From positions 868,001-932,000 of the forward strand of contig CBDCNH010000011.1 in the NCBI GenBank assembly GCA_965219015.1: a stretch of 64,000 bases of DNA, read 5' to 3'. Origin of the DNA: CBDCNH01 sp965219015 (GTDB taxonomy: Bacteria > Pseudomonadota > Alphaproteobacteria > Rhodobacterales > Rhodobacteraceae). Both the position numbers and the translations under genes were made by a program. Within the stretch, counting starts at the first letter, position 1. Each line of letters begins with the position of its first letter. The notes beneath the pieces were generated by a model. That model ran no database searches and had not been told where the DNA came from. It saw nothing but the letters and a program-made list of their open reading frames with translations. Positions 26,901-35,063 of the stretch are shown piece after piece.

Positions 26901-27468
26901 CGGCGACGAGGACAGCGGTGCCGCCCTCGGGATCGACGGCGAGGATCTGGCGGGCTACCTGATGTACCCGAAGGTCTTCGTGGACTACCGGATGCGGCAC
27001 CGGCTCTACGGTCCGGTGCGCGCGCTGCCGACGCATACGTTCTTCTACGGCATGGAGCCCGGCGACGAGATCAGCGCCGAGATCGACCCCGGCAAGACGC
27101 TCGAGATCCGCCTGCAGGCCGTCGGCGAGACCAACGAGGACGGCGAGGCGCGGGTGTTCTTCGAGCTGAACGGCCAGCCGCGCGTCATTCGCGTACCTGA
27201 CCGCAAGGTCAAGGCCGCCACCGCCGCCCGCCCGAAGGCCATCGAAGGCGATCCCGCGCACGTCGGCGCGCCGATGCCGGGCGTGGTCGCATCGGTCAAC
27301 GTCGGCCCCGGCACCACTGTCATGCCGGGCGACCTTCTCCTGACCATCGAGGCGATGAAGATGGAGACCGCGATCCACGCCGACCGCGAGGGCACGGTCA
27401 AGGCCGTCACCGCGCAGGCGGGCGCGCAGATCGAGGCGAAGGATCTCCTCGTGGAGTTCGAGGCATAG
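23995..27468 (+). CDS. pyc: Pyruvate carboxylase
   Basis: Biotin-dependent ATP- and bicarbonate-driven carboxylation of pyruvate to oxaloacetate, replenishing the TCA cycle. 1157 residues in the standard single-chain order: biotin carboxylase with ATP-grasp (residues about 5-450; KASWGGGGRGMR, IEVNPRIQVEHTVTEE), carboxyltransferase TIM barrel (from about 537; DTTMRDGHQSLLATR, HFHTHDTSGI) and a C-terminal biotinyl domain whose EAMKMET carries the biotinylated Lys near residue 1122. Start ATG is set by the conserved FRKILIANRGEIA; the frame is open upstream. Confidence 0.97.
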   Translation: MTEFRKILIANRGEIAIRVMRAANEMGKRTVAVYAEEDKLSLHRFKADEAYRIGAGLGPVAAYLAIPEIIRVAKMAGADAVHPGYGLLSENPDFVEAVAAAGLTFIGPEASTMRALGDKASARRVAMAAGVPVIPATDVLGDDMEAAREAADAIGYPLMLKASWGGGGRGMRPILARGEVEAKVREGRREAEAAFGNGEGYLEKMIERARHVEVQILGDAHGALYHLYERDCTVQRRNQKVVERAPAPYLSEAQRAEVCGLGLKIGQAVGYRNAGTVEFLMDMDDGRFYFIEVNPRIQVEHTVTEEVTGIDIVRAQILVAEGKSLAEATGAARQEEVTLSGHAVQCRVTTEDPQNNFIPDYGRINTYRSATGMGIRLDGGTAYSGSVVTRYYDSLLVKVTAWAQTPEAAIARMDRALREFRIRGIATNIAFVENLLKHPTFLDDTYTTRFIDQTPELFTFTRRRDRATKILTYIADVTVNGHPETAGRPRPPEGLPAAIPPAFGTSAAPGTRNLLEAEGPQAVADWLAAQQQLLVTDTTMRDGHQSLLATRMRSIDMIRATPAYAATLGGLFSVECWGGATFDVAYRFLQECPWQRLRDIRERLPNVMTQMLLRGANAVGYTNYPDNVVRAFVAQAATTGIDLFRVFDSLNWMPNMRVAMDAVRDAGKVCEGSVCYTGDILDPDRAKYDLRYYVRMGHELRDAGAHILGLKDMAGLLKPAAARVLVTALKEEVGLPIHFHTHDTSGIAGATVLAAAEAGVDAVDAAMDAFSGGTSQPCLGSIVAALAHTDRDTGLSLPAIRAMSGYWEDVRRGYAAFESGLPAPASEVYLHEMPGGQFTNLKAQARSMGLEARWDEIAQTYADVNAMFGDIVKVTPSSKVVGDMALMMVSQGLDRAKVEDPEVDVAFPESVVEMLGGALGQPPGGFPPGIVAKALKGAEPDTGRPGARLPAVDFDAARAEATAAIEAVGGDEDSGAALGIDGEDLAGYLMYPKVFVDYRMRHRLYGPVRALPTHTFFYGMEPGDEISAEIDPGKTLEIRLQAVGETNEDGEARVFFELNGQPRVIRVPDRKVKAATAARPKAIEGDPAHVGAPMPGVVASVNVGPGTTVMPGDLLLTIEAMKMETAIHADREGTVKAVTAQAGAQIEAKDLLVEFEA

Positions 27469-27492
27469 GCCGTCGCGCCTGAAAGGACGCCG

Positions 27493-27936
27493 ATGTCATC
27501 GCTTCCCGCCTCCGCCGCGAGCCTCGTCGACACCGGGACCGCGCTCCAGGCGCCGCACGTCACCGCGCTCGTCGCGGCCCTCGGCGCGGCGCTGTACCTC
27601 GTGCTCTCCGCGCGCGTGATCCTCCGCCGGCGGGGGCGGCGCGTCTCGCTCGGCGACGGCGGCGACCCGGTGCTCCTTCGCCGCGTGCGCGTCCACGCGA
27701 ACTGCGCCGAGTACCTGCCGCTCGGGCTCGTGCTCCTCGGGCTCGCCGAGACGCTCGGCACGCCGGCAGCGGCGGTCGCCGTGCTGGGAGCGGGCCTTCT
27801 CGCAGGTCGGGTGCTGCACGCGCTCGGGGTCGACCGCGTGCCGCAGAGTTTGGCGCTCCGCACGGCCGGCATGGTCCTGACGCTCGCCGCCATCGGCATC
27901 GCGGCGGTCCTGCTCGCCGTCCTCGCCCTCGCCTGA
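27493..27936 (+). CDS. MAPEG-family membrane protein
   Basis: 147 residues with four hydrophobic segments. RVHANCAEYLPLGLVLLGLAE matches the MAPEG signature RxHxNxxExxP, near residues 58-79, where glutathione binds in eukaryotic members; R(V)L(HA)LG follows. Bacterial relatives (YecN-like) have unproven function. It starts 24 bases after pyc with an AAGGA site and may be co-transcribed with it. Confidence 0.85.
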   Translation: MSSLPASAASLVDTGTALQAPHVTALVAALGAALYLVLSARVILRRRGRRVSLGDGGDPVLLRRVRVHANCAEYLPLGLVLLGLAETLGTPAAAVAVLGAGLLAGRVLHALGVDRVPQSLALRTAGMVLTLAAIGIAAVLLAVLALA

Positions 27937-28005
27937 CCGGCGGCGGTTGCATCCCGCGCCGTGGCCCGCCACACGTCGCGCGACCCCTGACCGGAGCCGC
28001 CCGCC

Positions 28006-28743
28006 GTGATCGAACTCCTGCAAGACCCCGCCACCTGGGCCTCGTTCCTGACGCTGACCGTCCTCGAGATCGTGCTCGGCGTCGACAACGTGATCTTCAT
28101 CGCCCTCGCCGCGAGCCGCCTGCCGCAGGCGCAGCGCGCCCGCGCACGCACGATGGGCCTCGCCGGCGCGCTCGTGCTGCGCGTCGGGCTGCTGTTCTCG
28201 ATCTCGTGGATCGTGTCGCTCTCCGAGCCCTTCGTCACCGTCGCGGGGTTCGGCCTCTCCTGGCGCGACGTCATCCTCCTCGCGGGCGGCGCGTTCCTGA
28301 TCTACAAGGCGGCGACCGAGATCTTCGCCGAGGTCGAGGGCGCCCACCAGGCCGCGACGGGAGCGGCCAGGACGACGCTCGCCGCCGTGGTGGCGCAGAT
28401 CATGGTGCTCGACCTCGTGTTCTCCATCGACAGCGTGATCACCGCCGTCGGCATCGCCGACCACCTCGCGGTGATGATCGCGGCCGTCGTGGTGGCGATC
28501 GGCGTGATGATGGTGGCGGCCGAGCCGATCGGCAACTTCGTGGAGGCGCATCCGTCGACCAAGATGCTGGCGCTCGCCTTTCTCGTCATGGTCGGCATGG
28601 CGCTCGTCGCGGACGGGCTCCACCACCATGTCGAGCGCGGCTTCATCTACGCCGCGATGGTCTTCGGCGGCGGCGTGGAGGGCCTCAACCTGTGGCGGCA
28701 ATCGCGCCTGCGTCGCGCCCGCTTGGCCGCCGGGAAGGGCTGA
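28006..28743 (+). CDS. TerC-family integral membrane protein
   Basis: 245 residues, about seven membrane segments. EIVLGVDNVIFIA (residues about 16-28) and the second acidic repeat DLVFSIDSVITAVG are the paired metal-coordinating motifs of TerC/Alx proteins, which are linked to Mn2+ export and metalation of exported proteins in well-studied bacteria. GTG start. Precedes the tRNA gene by 52 bases. Family certain, transported ion inferred. Confidence 0.9.
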   Translation: MIELLQDPATWASFLTLTVLEIVLGVDNVIFIALAASRLPQAQRARARTMGLAGALVLRVGLLFSISWIVSLSEPFVTVAGFGLSWRDVILLAGGAFLIYKAATEIFAEVEGAHQAATGAARTTLAAVVAQIMVLDLVFSIDSVITAVGIADHLAVMIAAVVVAIGVMMVAAEPIGNFVEAHPSTKMLALAFLVMVGMALVADGLHHHVERGFIYAAMVFGGGVEGLNLWRQSRLRRARLAAGKG

Positions 28744-28795
28744 TTGCCCCTTGCACCGCTCCCGGCCCTTCGCTAGACCCTGCCCACCCAAGGAA

Positions 28796-28870
28796 GCGGG
28801 CGTAGCTCAGGGGTAGAGCATAACCTTGCCAAGGTTAGGGTCGAGAGTTCGAATCTCTTCGCCCGCTCCA
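28796..28870 (+). tRNA. tRNA-Gly (anticodon GCC)
   Basis: A full cloverleaf can be folded: 7-bp acceptor stem GCGGGCG/CGCCCGC, D-arm GCTC..GAGC, anticodon stem TAACC/GGTTA with loop TTGCCAA (anticodon GCC, glycine), T-arm with TTCGAAT, discriminator T and encoded CCA (28868-28870). It stands at the border between orderly genes and a zone of decayed genes. Confidence 0.97.
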
Positions 28871-29059
28871 GTTTTCATATGATTATAACTTGATATGGGT
28901 GCCGCGAGAGCGGCCCCTCCGCGTATTTGTGCTCGACCTTAGGGTGGCGTGTCCCCTCAATTTGAGACGGGATCCCAGGACTGTCGACTTGAAGGCCCAG
29001 ACGGCAGCCGGCACGCCGATAGCTCCTTTCGATGTCTCACGGTTACGAGGCCGCCTAGG

Positions 29060-29737
29060 GGTGGGCCTCGGGCACGCGCTCCTTGCCACGACGGCGCCGT
29101 CCGGACGCTTGCCGTCCCGCGCATGGATCGGCAGCACGTGCAGCGCGACCGCGAGGGGCGCACTCCGGGAAGGTAGGCGTAGGGATTGCGAGGTCGGGCC
29201 TGTCGCCCTGCAGCACGCCGAGCGGTCCCGGCGCGGTGTGGGCCGCGCGGATGGCGACGTTGGCGAGCGATGCGGGGCCGACGATGCTCCAGATTATCGC
29301 CACCCGCCGTCCCCACGGGCCACGAAGTCCTACGAGGGCCACCATCGGGGCGGAGGCCGATCAGGACGTCGGGGTTGGTGCGCTCGCAGGTGAGCATCCG
29401 GGGCCGAGCCCGTCCTGCCAGAGGCGGCGCAGGCGGCCCTCGACGCCGATGCGGCAGACCCGCGCGCCGGTGCGGAGCGGCAACGGCCCCGCGAGTGCTG
29501 CCGAGCGACCGATGCGACCGCGGACCACGACGACAATCATGAAGAGGACCACCGGATCGGGCGCCCGGCGGGGTCGCCCAGCATGTCCGACCGGGCCATC
29601 GCGCCGACGAAGGCGAGCCAGGCCAGGAGCCCTCCCGTCGCCATAAAGGCGCTGCGTCGCGGCAGGCAGCGGAACATCCCGGCCGCGAAGAGGCCCGCCA
29701 CGGTCCCGACGAGGCCGAGGCGTACCAGCGCGGTCAT
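29060..29737 (-). pseudogene. Decayed small membrane protein
   Basis: Pieces of one protein appear in different minus-strand frames: MTALVRLGLVGTVAGLFAAG then SAFMATGGLLAWLAFVGAM (29735-29560), LFMIVVVVRG (29545-29515), LTCERTNPDVLIGL (29397-29356), and GLRGPWGRRVAIIW, GPASLANVAIRAAHTAPG (29330-29240). Hydrophobic segments are interrupted by frame changes, so I read it as a frameshifted gene. It follows the NmrA-type pseudogene and probably once formed an operon with it. Family not recognised. Confidence 0.5.
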
Positions 29738-29769
29738 GCGGGGAGCTGCAGCATCGAGGGGCGGCATAC

Positions 29770-30663
29770 TGCGGCGGGCGAGCACGCAGCCGGCGCCGTC
29801 CATCGCGAGCCGTGCGGACCCCTGCCGCCGCACGTGGGCACCGAGGTCATGGCCCGGCATCAGCGGCAGCCGCAGGACGTCCGCGACGGCGCGCGGCGGG
29901 CCGGTCGGCGGAGCGGCGGGCGGTGGCCTCGAAGCTCTCGGGCGGCGTCCCGGTCGCCTCGAGGACTCCCCGGTCAGCGCGCCCGGCGCGACGGCGCTTT
30001 GGCGATGGTCCTCCACGCAGCGCACGAAGCCGCTCGCCTCGGGCGGCGCGACGCCCTGCATCCGCGCGGCCCTGGGGACCAGCGGCATCGGCATCTTGAC
30101 GCGCCGGCCCAGCACGTGCCCGAGGATCCGCGCCATGTGGGCGGTGGAGAGCAGGTCCGGCGCCGCCGGGTGACAACGCCGTTCGGCATGGCGCGCAGAA
30201 CCGGCGAGCGCTGCGACGACGGCGCGCTCTCGCCGTCGCCGGTCGGTGAAGGCAGGATGCCGAGCGGCGCCGCGAACGGGACCAGCGGCAGGACGTTGTC
30301 GGCGGCGGTGCGGCCGAACCCCACGCCCGCGGACGTCGCGTCGACGAGCCGATGCCGGCGCGTGATGGATTTGCAGGTGCTGCGAGCCACTGGCCCATCA
30401 GGACGGCGTGCTGCACGCCGGCCGCCCGCGCGGCCTCTACGAAGAGCGGACAGCAATAGACGCCTTCGACTCCCGCGAGCGCCGCTGTCATCTCGGCCGG
30501 CCCGAAAAGCTCGGCGACGATGATCTCCACGTCCAAGGCATCGAGGCGCGCGCTCCGGGCGTCGCGGACGCATCGGCTAGCCATCGGCGGCGAGCGCGGC
30601 GGCGACGGCCGTGCCCGTCTTGCCGGAGGCGGCGGTGACGAGGATCAGCGGTACGACGGGCAT
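29770..30663 (-). pseudogene. Frameshifted NmrA-type NAD(P)-binding reductase
   Basis: Starts intact with MPVVPLILVTAASGKTGTAVAAAL (dinucleotide-binding loop, ATG 30661-30663), hits an early stop at 30577, then continues in other frames: LDALDVEIIVAELFGPAEM and GVEGVYCCP, AAGVQHAVLMGQWLA, MARILGHVLGRRVKMPMPL, GFVRCVEDHRQ, SFEATARR and DVLRLPLMPGHDLGAHVRRQG. The order is that of atypical SDR/NmrA reductases, so several indels have killed it. No intact copy of the same gene is in the window. Confidence 0.7.
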
Positions 30664-30734
30664 GAGGTCTTTCCGTGTGGCGGGGCGACATGCCCCGGTC
30701 ATGATGCGAGCCTGAGGGATCGGTCCCGCGCGTC

Positions 30735-30850
30735 TGCGGGCGGCAGCCGCCTCGGCGTTCCGGACGCAAAACCAGGCGGCATGGAGCGCGGGCAGGACGA
30801 ACAGCGTGAGCCGCGTGCCCTGGAGCGTGCCGCCGGCCAGCACCGCGGTC
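30735..30850 (-). pseudogene. Possible RND efflux transporter C-terminal remnant
   Basis: The stretch LAGGTLQGTRLTLFVLPALHAAWFCVRN resembles the final membrane helix of AcrB/CzcA-type RND pumps (usual form GGxxxxTLLTLFVxPAxYxxW, here with His for Tyr). No matching upstream body is readable in any one frame. Short and therefore tentative. Confidence 0.35.
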
Positions 30851-31496
30851 GCCCACGCGGTCTACCGTGCGGCACGCCGGCGCCTGCGCGAGCTGCCGAT
30901 CCGGCTCGAGGATCGCTTACCCGCAGGAGGCGTCGCGGATGGGACTGTTGCGCTGCCGATGGCCTGTCGGGGATGCCGGTCCTCGGCGCGCGGCGGCCGG
31001 AAGCCCCGGCTGCGATCCCGATGCTCGGCCCGTTTTTACGCCGACGCTGGCCTGCGCGCCGTGGCAGTGCAGCGTCGCGCCAGAACCGGCGGGGCCGCGG
31101 GCGTCGGCGATCCGGTCGCGCCAAGCCACGAGGCAAGGGTTCGCACGACGAGGCTGCAGCCGTGTCCGGACCGGGTCGCTTCGGGAAGCGCGTGTAAGGA
31201 TGCCGCTCTGCCGGTCGACCGCAGATGTCATCGAGGCTACAGCCACGGGGAGAATGATCTCGAGCCCGGCCGGTTCGGACGTGGCCGGAGCCATGCGGCC
31301 TGCCGTCTGCTGGTTGACCGGCGCCAGAATGGCAGCTTATGACCGCTCGACGGGTGCCTGGCGGCTGCTCCTGTCCCGCGGACGCAGCAATCCACGAGAT
31401 GTTCCGCGGCACGGAGCTGGGATCCTTGCGGGCCACCCACCACCGACGGAAACTAGTTCGGGCGGTCCTTCGTAGCTACGGCGAGGTACTTCAGAC
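30851..31496. other. Non-coding or fully decayed stretch upstream of the metal-type ABC operon
   Basis: I recognise no protein in either strand here; open frames are GC-driven and carry no family pattern. Just before the next gene is a perfect 10-bp palindrome CGTAGCTACG at 31471-31480 and a GAGG ribosome-binding site (31483-31486). A promoter for the following operon should lie here, but no clear -35/-10 pair or AT-rich Zur-like box is visible. Confidence 0.4.
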
Positions 31497-32075
31497 ATGA
31501 CCAGGGGAAAAAGCGGGGTCGCGGTCGGAGCCCTTGTCGTCGCGCTCGTCATCGGCGCGCTGGTCGCGAGCACGTACCTGCCGGACAAATATCGCAGCTA
31601 CCGGGCGATCAATCTGGGAACGTTCACGGCAAGGCAGCTTGACGAGGAGTCCGAGCGGATCGCGCCGGAGATGCTGAACTTCGTCTACCGCGCATTCGGC
31701 GAGACGGACGAGGCGGAGATTTACGCCACGCTTGAGCGGGTCGCGGCCGGCGGCGCGCTCGAAGCCTTGTACCTCGAACGGCGCGGTGCCCTGTCGGACG
31801 GCGGGCTTGACCGGTCCGCAGGGTCCGCCCAGGAAATCCACGAGATGGATCTCATCGGCCTCAGCACGCGGCGGGAGGACGCGACGCTGCACTGGGATGC
31901 AAGGTGGCGCGTGGTGGGAACGGTCAGCCACGGCACGCACATGCATGTGCGCGGGAACATCTATGCCGCGACGCTGACGGTTCAGCCGGTCGATGGGGCA
32001 TGGCGCATCACCGCCTTCGATCTGACCGACGTCGACCGGTCCGAGGCGGGCACCCTTGTGGCGATCCAGCAGTGA
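31497..32075 (+). CDS. Membrane-anchored His-containing protein, first gene of putative metal ABC operon
   Basis: 192 residues. An uncleaved-looking N-terminal helix (about 8-28, AVGALVVALVIGALVAS) anchors a periplasmic domain. Near the C-terminus WRVVGTVSHGTHMHVRGN (about 140-157) holds three His residues, then ITAFDLTDVDR. I do not recognise the family with certainty. The stop overlaps the GTG of the ATPase gene (GTGA), so it is translated with the transporter. Metal or ligand binding is only inferred from the His cluster and the neighbours. Confidence 0.6.
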   Translation: MTRGKSGVAVGALVVALVIGALVASTYLPDKYRSYRAINLGTFTARQLDEESERIAPEMLNFVYRAFGETDEAEIYATLERVAAGGALEALYLERRGALSDGGLDRSAGSAQEIHEMDLIGLSTRREDATLHWDARWRVVGTVSHGTHMHVRGNIYAATLTVQPVDGAWRITAFDLTDVDRSEAGTLVAIQQ

Positions 32076-32746
32076 TCGGTATCGAGGCGCTGACCTTCGC
32101 CTATCCGGGTGGCGGCTTTCGGCTCGACGTGCCGAGGCTCGGCGTGGCGACGGGCGAGAAGGTGGCCGTCATCGGACCGAGCGGGACCGGCAAGACGACG
32201 CTCCTCAACCTGATTGCGGGGATCGCCGTGCCGGGCTCGGGGACCATCCGGCTCGGCGACCGGGAGATGACCGGACGCTCCGATGCGGACCGTCGCCGCC
32301 TGCGGTCAGCGGAGATCGGCTTCGTGTTCCAGGATTTCGCGCTCCTCGATTATCTGACCGCGCGGGAGAACATCCTCTATCCCTACCGCATCGCGCCCGG
32401 TGCGCCGCTCGACCGCGCGACGCGCTGGCGAGCGGAGCGGCTCGCGGAGGGGTGCGGCCTCGAGGGCAAGCTCGGGCGGCGGCCGGGCGCGCTCAGCATG
32501 GGCGAACAGCAGCGCGTCGCGCTCTGCCGGGCGCTGGTGCGGGAACCCGGCCTGATCCTCGCGGACGAGGCGACGGGCAACCTCGATCCCGACAGCAAGA
32601 CGGCCATCCTCGACCTTCTCTTCGCACGCGTATCGGAGCGTGGCGCGACCCTGCTTGCGGTGACCCACGATCACGATCTTCTGCCGCGGTTCGACCGGGT
32701 CGTCGATTTTGCCGACTTCCGCCGCGGGATCGGGCGGCCCGCATGA
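32072..32746 (+). CDS. ABC transporter ATP-binding protein, LolD/MacB type
   Basis: 224-residue ATPase. Walker A GPSGTGKTTLL (about 35-45), Q-loop in FVFQDFALLDYLT, signature LSMGEQQRVALCRAL, Walker B LILADEATGNLDP and H-loop AVTHDHDL. The DEATGNLD form and short length are typical of the LolD/MacB/FtsE branch, which drives mechanotransmission by FtsX-type permeases rather than classic solute import. GTG start overlaps the upstream stop, and its own stop overlaps the permease ATG (ATGA). Confidence 0.92.
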   Translation: MIGIEALTFAYPGGGFRLDVPRLGVATGEKVAVIGPSGTGKTTLLNLIAGIAVPGSGTIRLGDREMTGRSDADRRRLRSAEIGFVFQDFALLDYLTARENILYPYRIAPGAPLDRATRWRAERLAEGCGLEGKLGRRPGALSMGEQQRVALCRALVREPGLILADEATGNLDPDSKTAILDLLFARVSERGATLLAVTHDHDLLPRFDRVVDFADFRRGIGRPA

Positions 32747-33918
32747 ACGCCATGATCCTCGCCCTCGCCTACCTGCGATTTCACTGGATGCGAAGCCTCG
32801 TCATGGTCCTTGTCCTGGCGCCGATCCTGGCCGTCCCGCTCATCAGCCGGACCCTGCTCGACGGCGCGCGCACGTCGCTTGCCGATCGTGCCGAACGCAC
32901 GCCGCTCCTCCTCGGCAGCCGGGGGAGCCAGCTCGATCTGGTGATGAACGCGCTCTATTTCTCGCGCAACCGGGCGCAACCGGTGACGATGGCCGCGTCG
33001 GATGCGATCTGGAACGACGGCTCGGCCATGCCGATCCCGCTCGAGACCGCGTTCGAGACGAACGGCGCCAGGATCGTCGGGACCACGCTCGACTATTTCG
33101 ACTTTCGAGGTCTCCGGGTGGCGAAGGGCCGCCAGCTTGCCGTCATCGGCGAGGCGGTCCTCGGCGCGGATGTCGCGAGGCGTATCGGACTGGGCCCCGG
33201 GGATACGGTGGTCTCGTCGCCAGAGACGCTCTTCGACCTCGACGGCGTCTATCCGCTTCAGCTCCAGATCGTCGGCGTGTTGGCCGCGACCGGCACGGCA
33301 GACGACGAAGCCGTCTTCGTCGACATCAAGACCACGTGGATCATCGCCGGCATCGGTCATGGGCACGAGGACGTGGCGCCGGCCGCCGACGGGGCGTCGG
33401 CGCCGGTGACGGCGGGCGACATCGTCGCCCCGGCCGCCATCGTCGAATACAACCGGATCACCCCCGAGAACATCGACAGCTTCCACTTCCACGGCGATCC
33501 CGAAAGCTATCCGGTCTCCGCCGTCATCGTCGTCCCCGACGATGCGCGGGCGGCCACCATCCTGCGCGGGCGCTACCTCGACCCCGAGAACCCGGTGCAG
33601 CTTGTCGTCCCGCGCGAGGTGATCGGCGAACTCGTGGGCCGGATCTTCCGCATCAGGAGCCTCCTCGACGCCGTGACGCTGATCGTTGGCGGAGCCGCCC
33701 TCGCGGCGGTCGGGCTGGCGATCTTCATGGGCTTTCGCCTGCGCGCGTCCGAGATGCGGACCGCGTTCAAGCTCGGCGCACGGCGCGGCATGATCCTGCG
33801 CCTGCTTGCCGCCGAGAGCATCATCCTGCTTTCATGCGCCGGAGTTCTGACCTCCGGCCTCATCTTTGCCGTGCAGGCGCGCGGCGAAGCCATCGTGGCC
33901 TGGCTACTGGCCACCTGA
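32743..33918 (+). CDS. FtsX/MacB-like ABC transporter permease
   Basis: 391 residues: one membrane segment near 16-34, a large periplasmic domain (about 35-315) containing a His-rich patch HGHED and SFHFHGD, then two clear C-terminal segments (about 318-342 and 360-385). Only three segments are evident where MacB has four, and the chain stops where the last would be. The topology and ATPase partner place it with FtsX-type permeases. The His pairs in the periplasmic domain fit a metal-related role (inference). Confidence 0.8.
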   Translation: MNAMILALAYLRFHWMRSLVMVLVLAPILAVPLISRTLLDGARTSLADRAERTPLLLGSRGSQLDLVMNALYFSRNRAQPVTMAASDAIWNDGSAMPIPLETAFETNGARIVGTTLDYFDFRGLRVAKGRQLAVIGEAVLGADVARRIGLGPGDTVVSSPETLFDLDGVYPLQLQIVGVLAATGTADDEAVFVDIKTTWIIAGIGHGHEDVAPAADGASAPVTAGDIVAPAAIVEYNRITPENIDSFHFHGDPESYPVSAVIVVPDDARAATILRGRYLDPENPVQLVVPREVIGELVGRIFRIRSLLDAVTLIVGGAALAAVGLAIFMGFRLRASEMRTAFKLGARRGMILRLLAAESIILLSCAGVLTSGLIFAVQARGEAIVAWLLAT

Positions 33919-33945
33919 CCCGAGACTTGCACCCAGGAGAGACCG

Positions 33946-34716
33946 ATGAAACCTACCTTCGCTGCCATCATTGCCGCCGCCACCCTGAGCGCCAGCGCCG
34001 CCTTTGCCCACTACGGCATGATCATCCCCTCGGACAACATGATCGACCAGGGCGATGGCACGTCCGTCAAGCTGAACGTGTCGTTCGGGCACCCGTTCGA
34101 GGGCAACGGCATGGTCCTCTCGACGCCGGTCGCCTTCGGCGTCACCCATGCGGGCCAGACGACGGACCTGCTCGGCGACCTGAAGGGCGCGACCGTCATG
34201 GATCACGCCGCCTTCGCGCTCGACTATGAGCTGCCCGAGCCCGGCATGTACGTCTTCGCGATGCAGCCGCAGCCCTATTGGGAACCGGGCGAGGACACCT
34301 TCATCGTCCATTACACCAAGACCTACGTGAGCGCCTTCGGCGAGGACGACGGCTGGGATGCCGAGGTCGGCCTCCGGACCGAGATCGTGCCGCTGTCGAA
34401 GCCCTTCGGCCTCTGGGCCGGGAACGTGTTCCAGGGTGTCATCAAGCTCGAGGGCAAGCCGGTCCCGAACGGCGAGGTCGAAGTGGAATATTACAACCAG
34501 GACGGCAAAGCGACCGTGCCGTCGGACCTGATGATCACGCAGACGATCAAGGCCGACGAGAACGGTGTCTTCACCTATGCCACGCCCGCCGCCGGCTGGT
34601 GGGGCTTTGCGGCACTCAACACCGCGCCCGAGACGATGGACCATGACGGCGAGCAGAAGCCGGTGGAACTGGGCGCAGTCCTCTGGGTCAAGTTCGAAGA
34701 CTGGGCGTCGAAATGA
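33946..34716 (+). CDS. DUF4198 secreted protein (NikM-like)
   Basis: 256 residues with a clear signal peptide (MKPTFAAIIAAATLSASAAFA); cleavage after AFA leaves HYGMIIPSDNM, so the mature N-terminus is His. The body (HPFEGNGMVL, PGMYVFAMQPQPYWEP, FIVHYTKTYV, GVIKLEGKPVPNGEVEVEYYNQ, DENGVFTYATPAAGWWGF) matches DUF4198, a family seen beside nickel/cobalt and other metal transporters. AGGAGAG precedes the ATG. It overlaps the next gene (ATGA). Periplasmic metal capture is a family-based inference. Confidence 0.85.
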   Translation: MKPTFAAIIAAATLSASAAFAHYGMIIPSDNMIDQGDGTSVKLNVSFGHPFEGNGMVLSTPVAFGVTHAGQTTDLLGDLKGATVMDHAAFALDYELPEPGMYVFAMQPQPYWEPGEDTFIVHYTKTYVSAFGEDDGWDAEVGLRTEIVPLSKPFGLWAGNVFQGVIKLEGKPVPNGEVEVEYYNQDGKATVPSDLMITQTIKADENGVFTYATPAAGWWGFAALNTAPETMDHDGEQKPVELGAVLWVKFEDWASK

Positions 34717-35063
34717 CCGGGCGCTGGAAGAGCGCCATCGCGGCGGCGGGGGTTTTCCTCGCCGTCACCGGGCCGGCGGCAGCGCATCCCTTCAACGTCT
34801 ATGCCAGGAGCGATTGCGTGACGCTGACCGTCAAGGCGACGATCAACGACGGGCAGGCACCCTCCGAGGGACTGGTCACGCTGACCAACGGCGACAATGT
34901 CGTCGTGTTGACCACGAGCCTCGTCGGCAACACCGGCATCGTGGAGATCCCGCTCGACGGGCTCGACGTCACCGGCGGACTTCGGGCGGATGTCGTCTCC
35001 GGCGCGCACAGCGACTACTGGGTGCTGACGCCCGAAGACCTAGCGCGCAGCTGCTCGTCGTGA
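34713..35063 (+). CDS. Small secreted protein of the metal ABC operon
   Basis: 116 residues with a signal peptide (about 1-24, GVFLAVTGPAAA). Cleavage before HPFNVYARSDC would again leave His at the mature N-terminus. Two Cys residues, one near the mature N-terminus (RSDC) and one near the end (ARSCSS), could form a disulfide. The rest looks like a small beta-rich domain. No family recognised. It overlaps its neighbours at both ends (ATGA before, GTGA after), so it is an integral member of the operon. Confidence 0.65.
   Translation: MTGRWKSAIAAAGVFLAVTGPAAAHPFNVYARSDCVTLTVKATINDGQAPSEGLVTLTNGDNVVVLTTSLVGNTGIVEIPLDGLDVTGGLRADVVSGAHSDYWVLTPEDLARSCSS

Noticed and set aside
28871..28970. Insertion-sequence end beside the tRNA
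   Set aside because: The stretch is AT-rich at first, but no terminal inverted repeat, target duplication or transposase fragment could be shown.
31440..31496. Zur box ahead of the metal-type ABC operon
   Set aside because: No AT-rich dyad of the Zur type is present; only a short GC palindrome CGTAGCTACG.
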